Origin: a virus
DNA: 29,955 bases
Virus record (IMG/VR): IMGVR_UViG_3300017740_000045
Coordinates: 1 to 29,955 of that record
Strand: one strand, 5' to 3'
The translations under genes were made by a program, and so were the position numbers. The notes beneath the pieces are model-generated. The model had not been told where the DNA came from. It worked only from the letters and a program-made list of their open reading frames with translations, and searched no databases. How positions within the stretch are numbered: position 1 is the first letter of the stretch; every line of letters starts with the position of its first letter. Shown piece after piece: positions 1-8,000 of this stretch.

Positions 1-416
1 AAATCTGGAACTTCATTTATTTCATTAACCCATTTAGGAAACTTGGGAATCTGTGCTTTTACATCATCGATCGCTTCACAGATTGCTTCGATTTCTTTAT
101 CATAATATTTGACTTCTGGTATTTCTGATCTTACTTGATCTACAATTTCACAGAGTTTTTCTAACTCTTCATCATAATATTTTACTTCTGGAATATCTGG
201 TATATCTTTTCTTACGTCATTGATAAGACGTACAATTTCTGTTAGATCTGTTGCCTGCTCTACTTCTTCCTCAACAGTTTCTACAACCTCTTCTTTTTCA
301 ATATATTCCTCAACAGAAGGGAGTTCCTCTGCATTCTCTTCTGTTATAAAATCTTCGACTGATGGCAGATCATTAATGATCTCATCATCAATAGAAGGTA
401 ATTCTTCTTTAGACAT
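1..416 (-). CDS. Acidic repeat-containing protein, N-terminal part (runs off the window)
   Basis: Open frame from an ATG at 416 to the left edge, giving the first 138 residues with no stop. It begins MSKEELPSIDDEIINDLPSV. Residues 1-55 are strongly acidic (runs of Glu and Asp). Residues from about 57 carry a 24-residue repeat with the core P-E-V-K-Y-Y-D-(E/K)-E-(L/I)-E, followed by a helical-looking stretch ending in (S/A)-(E/Q)-I-P. Two full copies and a degenerate half copy are visible. The visible end is K-F-P-K-W-V-N-E-I-N-E-V-P-D-F. I associate this style of N-terminus with conserved cyanophage virion-associated proteins, but no function is established. It follows gp16 by 41 nt, and a GATAAATA late-promoter-like motif overlaps the gp16 stop. 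In T4 gp17 would be next, and this is not gp17. High confidence that it is a gene, low for its role. Confidence 0.8.
   Translation of the reverse strand, partial: MSKEELPSIDDEIINDLPSVEDFITEENAEELPSVEEYIEKEEVVETVEEEVEQATDLTEIVRLINDVRKDIPDIPEVKYYDEELEKLCEIVDQVRSEIPEVKYYDKEIEAICEAIDDVKAQIPKFPKWVNEINEVPD
100..191 (-). repeat. 72-bp periodic coding repeat (24-aa PEVKYYD unit)
   Basis: The 20-mers at 100-119 and 172-191 differ at only one position (tcataatattt followed by g or t, then acttctgg). The offset is exactly 72 nt, which equals 24 codons. The repeat encodes the K-Y-Y-D-x-E-(L/I)-E segment of the partial acidic protein. More copies may lie beyond the left edge. Confidence 0.75.
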
Positions 417-457
417 TCTATTAGTAACTTTTGTACTTCGGGATTTCTCTCCCAGAT

Positions 458-889
458 TTATTTATCTTCTTCCTTAAGTCCATCTTTTAACATCTTTGCT
501 AGATCTGCAGTTGATCCAACAAATAATGCATTGTTTACAGTTGATGGTCCTTTTGTTTGTTTCTCTTCCTCAACATCTTTTAGTTTTTTCTGAAGATCCA
601 TCAGTTTGTCAGTAGCATCAGCAACGTTTTTAATTAACTGCCCAGCAACTTCATATGCTCTAGGCATTTCACTCTCTTGTGCAAGTTCAAGAATACCATT
701 AATTGCCTCTTGCCCCTTTTCAATTATAGAATATAAATTACCTCTCGTATAATCATAATCTTTTTTTACATCATCAACAGTGTTTTTAATTTTTTCAACT
801 TTTTTTTCTATAACTTCTGGATGAAGAAGATCATCATTTGTATTAAAAGTTTCGTTTAGTCCGTCAAATTTTTTAGTCATAGATGTCAT
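458..889 (-). CDS. 16: gp16 small terminase subunit
   Basis: A 143-aa protein matching the cyanophage form of T4 gp16, the ring-forming small terminase that recognises viral DNA and stimulates the gp17 packaging ATPase. The diagnostic central block is Y-T-R-G-N-L-Y-S-I-I-E-K-G-Q-E-A at about residues 47-62, then L-A-Q-E-S-E-x-P-R-A-Y-E-V-A-G-Q-L-I-K at about 69-87. The C-terminal motif N-N-A-L-F-V-G-S-T-A-D-L parallels the N-A-T-V-F-M-G-S-P-T-E-L of T4. T4 gp16 is 164 aa, so this is slightly short, as is usual in cyanophages. The start ATG at 889 overlaps the gp15 stop in a TGATGA arrangement, which suggests translational coupling. A second in-frame ATG lies at 880 (residue 4) and cannot be excluded as the start. 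Confidence 0.92.
   Translation of the reverse strand: MTSMTKKFDGLNETFNTNDDLLHPEVIEKKVEKIKNTVDDVKKDYDYTRGNLYSIIEKGQEAINGILELAQESEMPRAYEVAGQLIKNVADATDKLMDLQKKLKDVEEEKQTKGPSTVNNALFVGSTADLAKMLKDGLKEEDK
459..466 (-). promoter_or_regulatory. Late-promoter-like motif GATAAATA
   Basis: The minus strand reads GATAAATA across the last codons and stop of gp16, 43 nt before the ATG of the downstream acidic repeat gene. It matches the NATAAATA form of the T4-type late promoter recognised by gp55/gp33-modified RNA polymerase. Assignment is by motif and position only. Confidence 0.45.
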
Positions 890-1887
890 CAGATACCACC
901 ACTAAATCCAAAGTCGTCTCCAACCTCAACCAAAGCATCGTCTGCAGCATCAATCTTATGAATAGATGCTCCACCCAAATGAGTTGTAATGGTACTTCCA
1001 TCTTGACCACGATTGACGGTAATTTTGTTTCCACTAATAGATTTGATGAACATTTCCTCTCCATCAATATCAATATAAGTTCCCTTAGTCAAAGTAGAAC
1101 CATCCGCAACCTCAAATGTTTTCACAGATATGGTTATGTCTGCAGCAAGAGTAGTTGCCGCATCTCCAGTGTAATTTTTGATTGCTCTTGGAGTTGAGGA
1201 GTAAGAAACTTCTCTTGTTGTATTTGAAGTATCTGTTCCAGTAAGATAACTGACAGTAGCCTTCTTGATAATATCCTTGGTTGCATTGGATGCAGGACCA
1301 AATAGATATGTTTTTGCAGTAAATCTAAATGTATAGAGAAGTACTCTTCTAGATGTAAAATCCCCCTCATAATCATCTTGCATGGTAATATTTTCCAAGA
1401 CGACAGGAATATCTCTTTTCTCTTTAATTGCCTCAACCAACTCTACTGATAAATTATATGCTGGTTGAAAATATGGTAAAATTTGCTCTACAATTTGAAG
1501 AGCATCATCATTTAACTTTGCCATAACAGACAGTTCAAACTGCATATTATATGGAACTGGCATATATGATTTCTTAGTCTCAGTCCCATCATTTGGGTCT
1601 TTTACAGTAAATGTCTGAGTTGTAGATACTTTTCTTGATGGATCATAAGTTAATCCAGTAAACTCAAAAGACATCCTAGGCAAAGTAATTGCAAAGGGTT
1701 TATTGAGGTCTGGAGACTGCTCCATCCTTGCTAAAAACTTCTGAGTAGGTCCGTATGCTAAAGGAACTTTTACAACGCTTACAACGTTATCTGAGGAGTC
1801 TTCATGCTTAATGCTGATATTGTTGAAGAGTGTACCAAAAGATATAATGGTCCTCCTCAATATTTCGTTGTAAAAATATTCAAACAT
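889..1887 (-). CDS. 15: gp15 tail sheath stabilizer and completion protein
   Basis: A 332-aa protein homologous to T4 gp15, the hexameric cap that completes the tail tube and sheath and provides the head-joining interface. Landmarks are the N-terminus MFEYFYNEILRR (T4 MFGYFYNSSFRR), the nearly invariant I-V-E-Q-I-L-P-Y-F-Q-P at about residues 133-143, and S-R-R followed by a beta-rich stretch ending Y-L-F-G-P near 178-196. T4 gp15 is 272 aa. Here a C-terminal extension from about residue 225 carries an I-D-G-E-E-M-F-I-K...V-N-R-G-Q-D-G-S module that also occurs in the gp7-like and DUF4815 proteins. The gene starts 39 nt after gp14, behind a CTAAATA motif and a duplicated ATAAAGATAT, and its stop overlaps the gp16 start. 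Identity is very secure; the extension's role is unknown. Confidence 0.95.
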   Translation of the reverse strand: MFEYFYNEILRRTIISFGTLFNNISIKHEDSSDNVVSVVKVPLAYGPTQKFLARMEQSPDLNKPFAITLPRMSFEFTGLTYDPSRKVSTTQTFTVKDPNDGTETKKSYMPVPYNMQFELSVMAKLNDDALQIVEQILPYFQPAYNLSVELVEAIKEKRDIPVVLENITMQDDYEGDFTSRRVLLYTFRFTAKTYLFGPASNATKDIIKKATVSYLTGTDTSNTTREVSYSSTPRAIKNYTGDAATTLAADITISVKTFEVADGSTLTKGTYIDIDGEEMFIKSISGNKITVNRGQDGSTITTHLGGASIHKIDAADDALVEVGDDFGFSGGI

Positions 1888-1900
1888 GTTAAAACCTACA

Positions 1901-1926
1901 ATATCTTTATCTTAAGATATCTTTAT
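1901..1926 (-). repeat. Direct repeat and palindrome in the gp14-gp15 intergenic gap
   Basis: On the minus strand two copies of ATAAAGATAT (1917-1926 and 1901-1910) are separated by CTTAAG. The centre TATCTTAAGATA (1908-1919) is a perfect 12-bp palindrome. It lies between the gp14 stop and the gp15 start, just downstream of a CTAAATA motif. It could be an operator-like site, an mRNA structure or chance in AT-rich DNA. Confidence 0.5.
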
Positions 1927-1930
1927 TTAG
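1924..1930 (-). promoter_or_regulatory. Late-promoter-like motif CTAAATA upstream of gp15
   Basis: The minus strand reads CCCTAAATAAAG, where TAA is the gp14 stop codon. It shares TAAATA with the T4 late -10 consensus TATAAATA. It lies 37 nt before the gp15 ATG. The same CCCTAAATA string precedes gp13. Weaker than the NATAAATA matches. Confidence 0.35.
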
Positions 1931-3375
1931 GGCATCCCGAATGGGTTCTGCTCGCTAAAGTCAATTATCTTATCTGCTTCAGTCTCAATATTAATATTAT
2001 CAGCAAATCCATCATCAGCTGGTTGTGCATCAGCAACTCTAAGGGCATAAGATGCTCCAGAAGTTGCGCCAACTATATTCTCTCCAAGAGAAAATTCTCC
2101 AGTAACAGTTCCTACTTCAAGAACATTGGTTGTAGAATTCCATGTCCTAACTCTTCCAGTAGTTCCACTAGAAGATCCTGTTACTACTTCATTGAATGCG
2201 AATGTTCCAGATCCAGTACTCTCAGAATTTCCAACAACAATAGTTGGTGCGACAGAATATCCAAGACCAGCATTTGTAATATAGATATTAGTTATGGTTC
2301 CAGCAGCACTAACTACGGCAGTTGCAGCTGCCGAAACTGTAGTGACTCCTGATAAGAATATCTCATTTGTAAAATTAATTATTGGATTATCTACATATCC
2401 AGAACCACCTGATGTTATTGTTACAATACCTACAACGCCATCTCCAATTGTTGTTGTAGCAGCTGCTCCAACTCCATCCCCTCCTCCAGAAAATCTTACC
2501 CCAGGTGCTACAGTATATCCAGCACCAGAATTGGCAATATTAACTGCTTGAACTGATTGTAATTTTGGATTTGCATTTAGATTACACACGTTAATACCAC
2601 CAATCATGGTGGCAATACCAATCGCTGCTGTACCGCCCGCTGGAGCGGATGTGACGCCTACTGTAGGTACGCTACTATACCCACCACCCCTACTAGATAT
2701 GGTGAATAATCTAACGCCACCATCAAAGATAGCGGAAGTTGCTGTAGCAGTTACCCCAGCACCAACTAAAGTAAGTGTTTGTGTGGGACCTTGAATAGTA
2801 TTGATTCCATCATCAGTAGAACCATCATAATCTTCACCAATTAAATTATTATCAACTTCTTCAATTCCAGTTGCAATAACTTCATCCTCCAACTGGAAGA
2901 GTTCACAATATAATTCATAGACATAAAGATCTTGTAGTTGATAATATGGTTTTGCATATTCAACATCTTTAATTTCATAAATTCTATCATCAAGTGGAAA
3001 CCAAATAAGATCTCCAGACTTGGGTCTTGTCGATAACTTTATATTTTCCTGATCTTGAATTAATGGAGTTATATAATTCTCAAATCTCTCTCTTGAAATT
3101 ATAAGTCTTACTTCATCTTTAGATTCAATACCAAATTTTGATAGTAAATTTCCTGCTCCAGAATACTGATCATAATTGTCAATATATGCTTCAAGAGGAA
3201 GTGCTATATCAAACTTTGATTGAACTACTTCTCTGATAACAGTATTTTCTGCCAAGTATTTTCTAGGTAGATAAAAAATATCCACCCCATAAGTTCTTAG
3301 TTGTTCATTAATCAAATCCTGAACAAGATTCTGTTCAGAAGATGTGCCCTGAGTGAAAAAAGGATTTAATACCAT
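1927..3375 (-). CDS. 14: gp14 neck protein with inserted Gly-rich repeat domain
   Basis: A 482-aa homologue of T4 gp14 (256 aa), which forms the neck with gp13 and joins head to tail. The T4-like core occupies about residues 1-175. It has Y-G-V-D-I-F-Y-L-P-R-K-Y near 29-40, the N-L-L-S-K-F-G-I-E-S-K-D-E-V-R-L block near 77-92, and G-D-L-I-W-F-P-L-D-D-R-I-Y-E-I at about 121-135 (T4 G-D-L-I-Y-F-P-M-D-N). Residues of about 190-455 are an insertion with at least four repeats of the form I-x-(N/S)-x-G-x-G-Y-x-x-x-P, followed by a G-E-N-I-V-G-A-T-S-G-A module. The gp14-type tail I-N-I-E-T-E-A-D...N-P-F-G-M-P closes the protein. The ATG at 3375 overlaps the gp13 stop by one base (TAATG), indicating coupling. 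Identity is secure; the insertion is the oddity. Confidence 0.92.
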   Translation of the reverse strand: MVLNPFFTQGTSSEQNLVQDLINEQLRTYGVDIFYLPRKYLAENTVIREVVQSKFDIALPLEAYIDNYDQYSGAGNLLSKFGIESKDEVRLIISRERFENYITPLIQDQENIKLSTRPKSGDLIWFPLDDRIYEIKDVEYAKPYYQLQDLYVYELYCELFQLEDEVIATGIEEVDNNLIGEDYDGSTDDGINTIQGPTQTLTLVGAGVTATATSAIFDGGVRLFTISSRGGGYSSVPTVGVTSAPAGGTAAIGIATMIGGINVCNLNANPKLQSVQAVNIANSGAGYTVAPGVRFSGGGDGVGAAATTTIGDGVVGIVTITSGGSGYVDNPIINFTNEIFLSGVTTVSAAATAVVSAAGTITNIYITNAGLGYSVAPTIVVGNSESTGSGTFAFNEVVTGSSSGTTGRVRTWNSTTNVLEVGTVTGEFSLGENIVGATSGASYALRVADAQPADDGFADNINIETEADKIIDFSEQNPFGMP

Positions 3376-4217
3376 TATCCTATCATATCAAGAGGTGGAA
3401 GTTCATATGTATTTGACATCTGCTCTCTGATTATTTCTAAATCCTTTTCAGCATCATCATATATTTGACGACCATTCAATTCAATTCCTCCAGGTAATTT
3501 AACTCCTTGGAACTTAATTAAATTTTGACCCCACTGTCTTTTCATCAATGCGGTTAGATATTTTTTTAAGAATGAATCATTGTAAACTCTAGTAAAATCA
3601 TTGGGATCTAAAAGTCTCCAACAATCAAGTACAATATACTCATCTTTTTCTACATTACCCCAATCAACATCCAAATATAATCTATCTTGTCTCTGATTAA
3701 ATCTTATTTGTTTTTCAGTATTCAATAGAAAATCAATATCAGAGAGATATGTTTTTGTCATTGCATATGACAACATTTCCATTGAATTGAAGAAATATAA
3801 ATCGTTCAAAAATAACTGATATTTTAGACTAAACATCCCACCAGATATTGTGCTATTATCAAATCTAAAGATTTTATTGATACCAATTATTGAAGGTGGA
3901 ACTTGAATATAATTACTATTTTCTTCGTATGAAAATGTTACACTGGCCCCATCAATATCAGTGCTTGCAGTTGTTGTAACAACCCCTTTTGGATCGTCTG
4001 CAGCATTACCTCTTCCCCTATCAATATCATCTTGGGTTATTTTATATTTTAAATATGTTTGAACTACACCATCAAAATGTCTCTCATGAAAATATTGTAG
4101 AGCATCATCCAAAAGATCATCTACTTGCTCGTCAGCAATATTAATTTCAAGGACTGGTGCCCCCAGTTGCCTTTTACAATAATTGATTAAATCTGATCTA
4201 CTTGCTGGTTGTGCCAT
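3375..4217 (-). CDS. 13: gp13 neck protein
   Basis: A 280-aa homologue of T4 gp13 (309 aa), the neck protein that binds the portal and, with gp14, closes the filled head for tail attachment. The N-terminal block I-N-Y-C-K-R-Q-L-G-A-P-V-L-E-I-N at about residues 11-26 is followed by D-E-Q-V-D-D-L-L-D-D-A-L-Q-Y-F-H-E and is typical of the family. The C-terminal block L-T-A-L-M-K-R-Q-W-G-Q-N-L-I-K-F-Q-G near 223-240 precedes L-P-G-G-I-E-L-N-G and is also characteristic. Unlike its neighbours it carries no inserted repeat module. It begins 25 nt after the 128-aa gene behind a CTAAATA motif. AGGAA lies about a dozen nt before the ATG, a somewhat long spacing for a ribosome site. Confidence 0.93.
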   Translation of the reverse strand: MAQPASRSDLINYCKRQLGAPVLEINIADEQVDDLLDDALQYFHERHFDGVVQTYLKYKITQDDIDRGRGNAADDPKGVVTTTASTDIDGASVTFSYEENSNYIQVPPSIIGINKIFRFDNSTISGGMFSLKYQLFLNDLYFFNSMEMLSYAMTKTYLSDIDFLLNTEKQIRFNQRQDRLYLDVDWGNVEKDEYIVLDCWRLLDPNDFTRVYNDSFLKKYLTALMKRQWGQNLIKFQGVKLPGGIELNGRQIYDDAEKDLEIIREQMSNTYELPPLDMIG

Positions 4218-4239
4218 ATATTCACAAGTTTCCTAACTG

Positions 4240-4246
4240 TATTTAG
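4240..4246 (-). promoter_or_regulatory. Late-promoter-like motif CTAAATA upstream of gp13
   Basis: The minus strand reads CACCCTAAATACAG over the stop of the 128-aa gene. The CTAAATA ends 23 nt before the gp13 ATG, a spacing close to that of the AATAAATA motifs before gp8 (20 nt) and gp25 (22 nt). Motif and position evidence only. Confidence 0.35.
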
Positions 4247-4629
4247 GGTGCTGATGAAACTGGATTAATTACCATTACATTACCACTTGCAAGAGGATAT
4301 GTAGTTCCTCCTTTACTTACTAATACATCAAACATATATCTTCCTTCAGTCGTCCCTCTTGTATTTACTGCACTTAATGCTAAATTAATTTTTCCATCAT
4401 ATGCGCTAGTAAAACCAACAGTCAATGAACTGGTTATTCCTAATGTAGCTCCAACTGCAACACTTTTTGATATTGCTGCAGATCCAGAATATCCAGTCAA
4501 ATCAAAGGCAGCATTCGACGTAGTAAAAACATTTAGATTAGCAGAAAAATTTGCTCCACCGTACATGGTCAAATTTACGCCATAAGGAACTCCTGAATCA
4601 GGATCAAAAGTAATATTTTTAGTTGCCAT
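4243..4629 (-). CDS. Small beta-rich putative virion protein (Ig-like/BppU-N-like)
   Basis: A 128-aa protein rich in Gly, Ser, Thr and Ala with alternating hydrophobics, so probably all-beta. The pattern 'NLxMYxGAxFSxxLxV', then F-D-L-T-G-Y-S-G-S-A-A-I-S-K-S near residues 42-56, and a late G-R-Y-M-F-D-V-L-V followed by A-S-G-N-V-M-V-I-N-P recalls a common small phage module. That module (D-L-T-G-Y, A-x-I-R-x-S ... G-x-x-x-Y-D-I ... G-x-V-x-V-x-P) is seen in BppU N-terminal-like and other baseplate proteins. The likeness is from memory, not a search. The start ATG at 4629 overlaps the stop of the 60-aa gene by 11 nt, with AGGAA about 8 nt upstream. Its place between the DUF4815 gene and gp13 suggests a virion component. 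Confidence 0.8.
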   Translation of the reverse strand: MATKNITFDPDSGVPYGVNLTMYGGANFSANLNVFTTSNAAFDLTGYSGSAAISKSVAVGATLGITSSLTVGFTSAYDGKINLALSAVNTRGTTEGRYMFDVLVSKGGTTYPLASGNVMVINPVSSAP

Positions 4630-4801
4630 CTACTATTCCTATTAGTTTCATTGTTTCTTGCTGCTTATAATATAATTTGCAAAAAGATTTTGCAATATTT
4701 TTTAATTCTTCACGATCATCACAACTATCTATCTGTGATGCAATCTTAGTATAAGCAAATTGCTTTGATAAGTTACTTAGTTCTATAGTATCAGGATCCA
4801 T
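4619..4801 (-). CDS. Conserved small cyanophage-type protein, unknown function
   Basis: A 60-aa protein starting MDPDTIELSNLSKQFAYTKI. It is predicted mostly helical and acidic in its first half, with two Cys (within D-S-C-D-D-R-E-E-L and K-S-F-C-K-L-Y-Y-K-Q-Q-E). There is no signal peptide, membrane segment or known catalytic motif. The pattern D-D-R-E-x-L-K-x-x-A-K-x-x-x-K-L-Y-x-K-Q-Q is one I associate with small conserved ORFs of T4-like cyanophages, always without assigned function. The ATG at 4801 overlaps the preceding stop by 11 nt and has a strong AAGGAG ribosome site, which supports both the gene and its start. Virion part, chaperone or regulator are all possible. Confidence 0.8.
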   Translation of the reverse strand: MDPDTIELSNLSKQFAYTKIASQIDSCDDREELKNIAKSFCKLYYKQQETMKLIGIVDGN

Positions 4802-5015
4802 GTATTAACTCCTTTAATAGAGATTTAATTTCGTTTAATTCACTTTTCATATTAGCAAAATCATCTTCAATGTTTTGTATCTTATCATTCTTTTCAGATT
4901 TGACTTCACGTCTCGCAAGATACTGTTTGTATTCTAAAGTGTTAACATTGACTACCGCATTGGTTACGGGATCTCTTGCGAGATCCTTATGACCATCCAA
5001 ATCGTAAAAATCCAT
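4791..5015 (-). CDS. Small coiled-coil protein, unknown function
   Basis: A 74-aa protein starting MDFYDLDGHKDLARDPVTNA. The N-terminal third (D-L-D-G-H-K-D-L-x-R-D-P-x-T-x-A-V-V-N) resembles a conserved cyanophage small-ORF opening. The rest is charged with heptad-like leucine and isoleucine spacing (I-E-D-D-F-A-N-M-K-S-E-L-N-E-I-K-S-L-L-K-E-L), indicating a coiled coil from about residue 40 to the end. I chose the ATG at 5015, one base after the DUF4815 stop (TAATATG). A TTG at 5030 would extend it by five residues into the upstream gene but has no better ribosome site. The coiled coil suggests an oligomerising or adaptor role (inference). Confidence 0.8.
   Translation of the reverse strand: MDFYDLDGHKDLARDPVTNAVVNVNTLEYKQYLARREVKSEKNDKIQNIEDDFANMKSELNEIKSLLKELIHGS
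4809..4814 (-). promoter_or_regulatory. Ribosome binding site AAGGAG for the 60-aa gene
   Basis: The minus strand reads AAGGAGTTAATAC directly before the ATG ending at 4801. This is one of the few strong Shine-Dalgarno sequences in the window and it fixes the start of the 60-aa gene inside the preceding gene's last codons. Confidence 0.7.
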
Positions 5016-5016
5016 A

Positions 5017-8000
5017 TTATGCGAAAGCAATTACTCTAAGATCTTTAACTCTAGGAACGAAACACTGACTCTTAGATATCAATGAAAGTTTAACCCTATA
5101 AGTCTTGAATGCAGGAAGTTGATCAACTGTAAATGTATATTCCCTGTAATCAATACTTTCACTATCAAATGCTTTTGTATTTGATTTAATAACGTATGAA
5201 TCAGATTCTCCGTTATTATTTTCTTCAGCAATCACTTGTCCTCTAGAATTCAAGTTTGAATACCCTGGGAAAGGTGTAAAGACTGGATCAAGTCCAGGTT
5301 CACCATTTATAGCAAAGAACGCTCTTAGATCAGCATCTTCTCCAACATGAGCAGCAACAATAATTTTAATTGAAGAAGCAGAATTTTCAAGAATAATTTC
5401 TTTCGAAATATACTGACATCCTGTAGGATCTTCCTCAATAGTATCTACTCTAGAATCTGTAGCGAAGTTTGTAATAACATCATTAACTCTATTTGAAGTA
5501 ATGATAGCATTAACTCTTTGAGCATCAATAACGGGACTTATGCGACTATCAGTCGTATTCAATGCAAGACTCATTTGCATTGATTTGCCACCAACAACAT
5601 TTGTCAACTTTAAGTCTTCATTAACTTTAGATGCAATCATTCTTGGAGTATCAAAATAATTCTTTTGATTTATTGTGATGTCTTCAAATCCCGCATCGAT
5701 ATATGGAATTTCATTTCCACTAAAACTCTTACTTGTGGTTGTTCTTACCTGAGCGGTAATATTTGTTCCAGGAACAGTAAGGTTTTGAACTTGTGGTGTA
5801 ATAATTTCAAATGGCATGTTTTGAGTAGCCCTTACATCTCGTCCACCAGTGGATTTCGTCTCTCCAATATAAAGTTTTGGATGACCAATGTCAGTGCTTC
5901 TATCAGTCCCTGTAGTGGCACTCATATCAATTTTAACTTTATATGAGTCAAAAGTAAATGGGTTCAGTTGAGTTACATTATTTAAATTGTGAGTTGCATT
6001 AATTCGTTGTAGGTTTATTCCAGAATTTTCATACTTGAATACTGGTGTTCCAACTGGATAAGTTCTTGGTTCAGACCCTCTAACAATGTTTCCACCAATT
6101 GTATTTCCAGAAACATTCGTATATTGAATAATTTCTTCTCCAATTAACAAACGTCCGACATTAGTTGTTCCAACACCAACACCTTCGAAGGATGAGAATG
6201 TTGTTGCACCGCCAACTACAATTCCACCAGTAGATCCTGAGGCAAATTCTGCAGTTAATTTAGTTGGTCTAACATCTGGAAGCACTCCAGATATTGTAAC
6301 CATATTATCTGCAAAATACATTCCATGATTTTGATGGTTGACTGTAAAGTGCGTTCCATCATTATCAATGTTAATGGTAGATATTTGAACATCACCACCA
6401 GTTCCGAGTCCAGCACTACCAGAAGAATTGAGTTCTGTGGTAATTCCTGAACTGTTGACATACATTAGTGTTTTTGCTGCACCAACAACAAATTCACCTT
6501 GAACATTATTAAATATAAGTTCATTAGTGATTCCAATTCCTGCAATTGTCAATCTTGCATTTGTGCCAACCGACGCTGCTCCAATAGTATCGATGCCAAC
6601 AACGTCACCGACCTGATATCCAGATCCACCATTATTTGCAATTGTTGCTCCACTAGCAACAATGCTTCCATTCACAATACTAATGTCCGCTGTTGCACCT
6701 CTACCGTTACCGGTAAGAGTGATAAGATTGACTCCAGTAAAGGTTTGACTTCCATCTGCAGGAGTGTATCCTAAACCAGCATTACTGATGTTAAGATTAC
6801 CTACAGCAGATGCTGCTACTCCTACCAAATCTCCAGTTGCATTTGTTCCTTGTTGTGAGAAAGTGTTTCCAATTTCATAAGAATCTGCTACTGTAGTTCC
6901 AAGACCAACTCTAATTTGTCTAGAGTTCATTATAATTGAATCTGGAAGAAGTTTTGGAATTTGATTATTCCCTCTTGTAAGTTCTGGACTATAGAATTCT
7001 ACAAATCCATTCTCAAGGAAATCTGCTCTATAGAGAGTAAACTTCAAATCTTCCCATTGACTTGGTTCCCATGTAGAAGCATTCTGCGATTTAAAGAGTG
7101 ATCCAAGATACGGTTGGTTTGAAATAAATGTATCAGTCAAAAGATCATTCTCACCAATTCTTGAGATATAAACACTATACTTGGTTGAGTTAGATGCTAA
7201 ACAAATTGCATATTCAGTTCCACCTTCGCAGTAGACAGGTGCTTTGAACTGAACATTTGTTGCAATAGATCCGTCAGCAGAAGTTTGAATTTCATCTGGA
7301 TCAAGAACAATTTCGGAGAATGGAAGAACTTTGGGTGAAGGAGCTCCATTTACCATTGTTCTCAATTGGAAGACGACGGGAATATCCATGTCATCTTTTG
7401 TTCTAAAGAACACATCACAACTAGTAAGGAAACAACCTGTATTGTCCTCAACTAAGAATGATTGTGCAAGCGGATCATACCAAGTAATAATAGTTTGAGT
7501 TCTTGATTGTGAAGAAACTACAGTACTTTCAAGAATCTCTGTTCCAAGATCTCTATTAACATTTCTACTTTGGAATTCATTTTTAAGTTCAACTCTTGCA
7601 TTCCTAACAGAAATGATATTTTCTTGAACTGTTTCCAATGTTCCAGAAGAGGCAAATCCTTCCTCTGCAATAGTAACTGCCGTATCTTGATTATTATCAA
7701 TATCATCAGTTAAAGTAAAGGTTTTAGTTCCAGTTTCAAACCTTGGGAAATTTAAGTTATTTGGATCTGGAATATAATAACTGCCAATTAAAGTAGCAGA
7801 TATATCAGAAATAAGTCTAATGTTTGCTACTTTTGCAATAGCACCACTTGTTTGACCACGGAGACTCATTCCCTCTTGTGCCCATCCATAATATTGACCT
7901 TGAGCTTCATTAGAAAGAGAGAATGTATCAACATTTAATATTGTTGATGTTGAAGAGTATGCACTTGACAAATCTTGCAAGTTATATGGATTTTGGCGGA

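Noticed and set aside
423-457. Possible terminator hairpin (GGGA...TCCC) after gp16
   Set aside because: The stem is only four base pairs, and no T-run follows on the coding strand.
1804-2352. Plus-strand open frame of 182 aa across gp15 and gp14
   Set aside because: Antisense to two secure T4-core genes, Cys/Ser/Asn-rich composition typical of reverse-frame translation, and it crosses the gene boundary.
4791-5030. TTG start at 5030 for the 74-aa gene
   Set aside because: Adds only five residues overlapping the DUF4815 stop. The ATG at 5015 sits immediately after that stop and begins the conserved-looking D-F-Y-D-L-D-G.
5665-6774. Cys/Ser-rich plus-strand frames at 5665-5946 and 6499-6774
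   Set aside because: Reverse-frame shadows of Gly/Thr-rich repeat coding in the DUF4815 gene.
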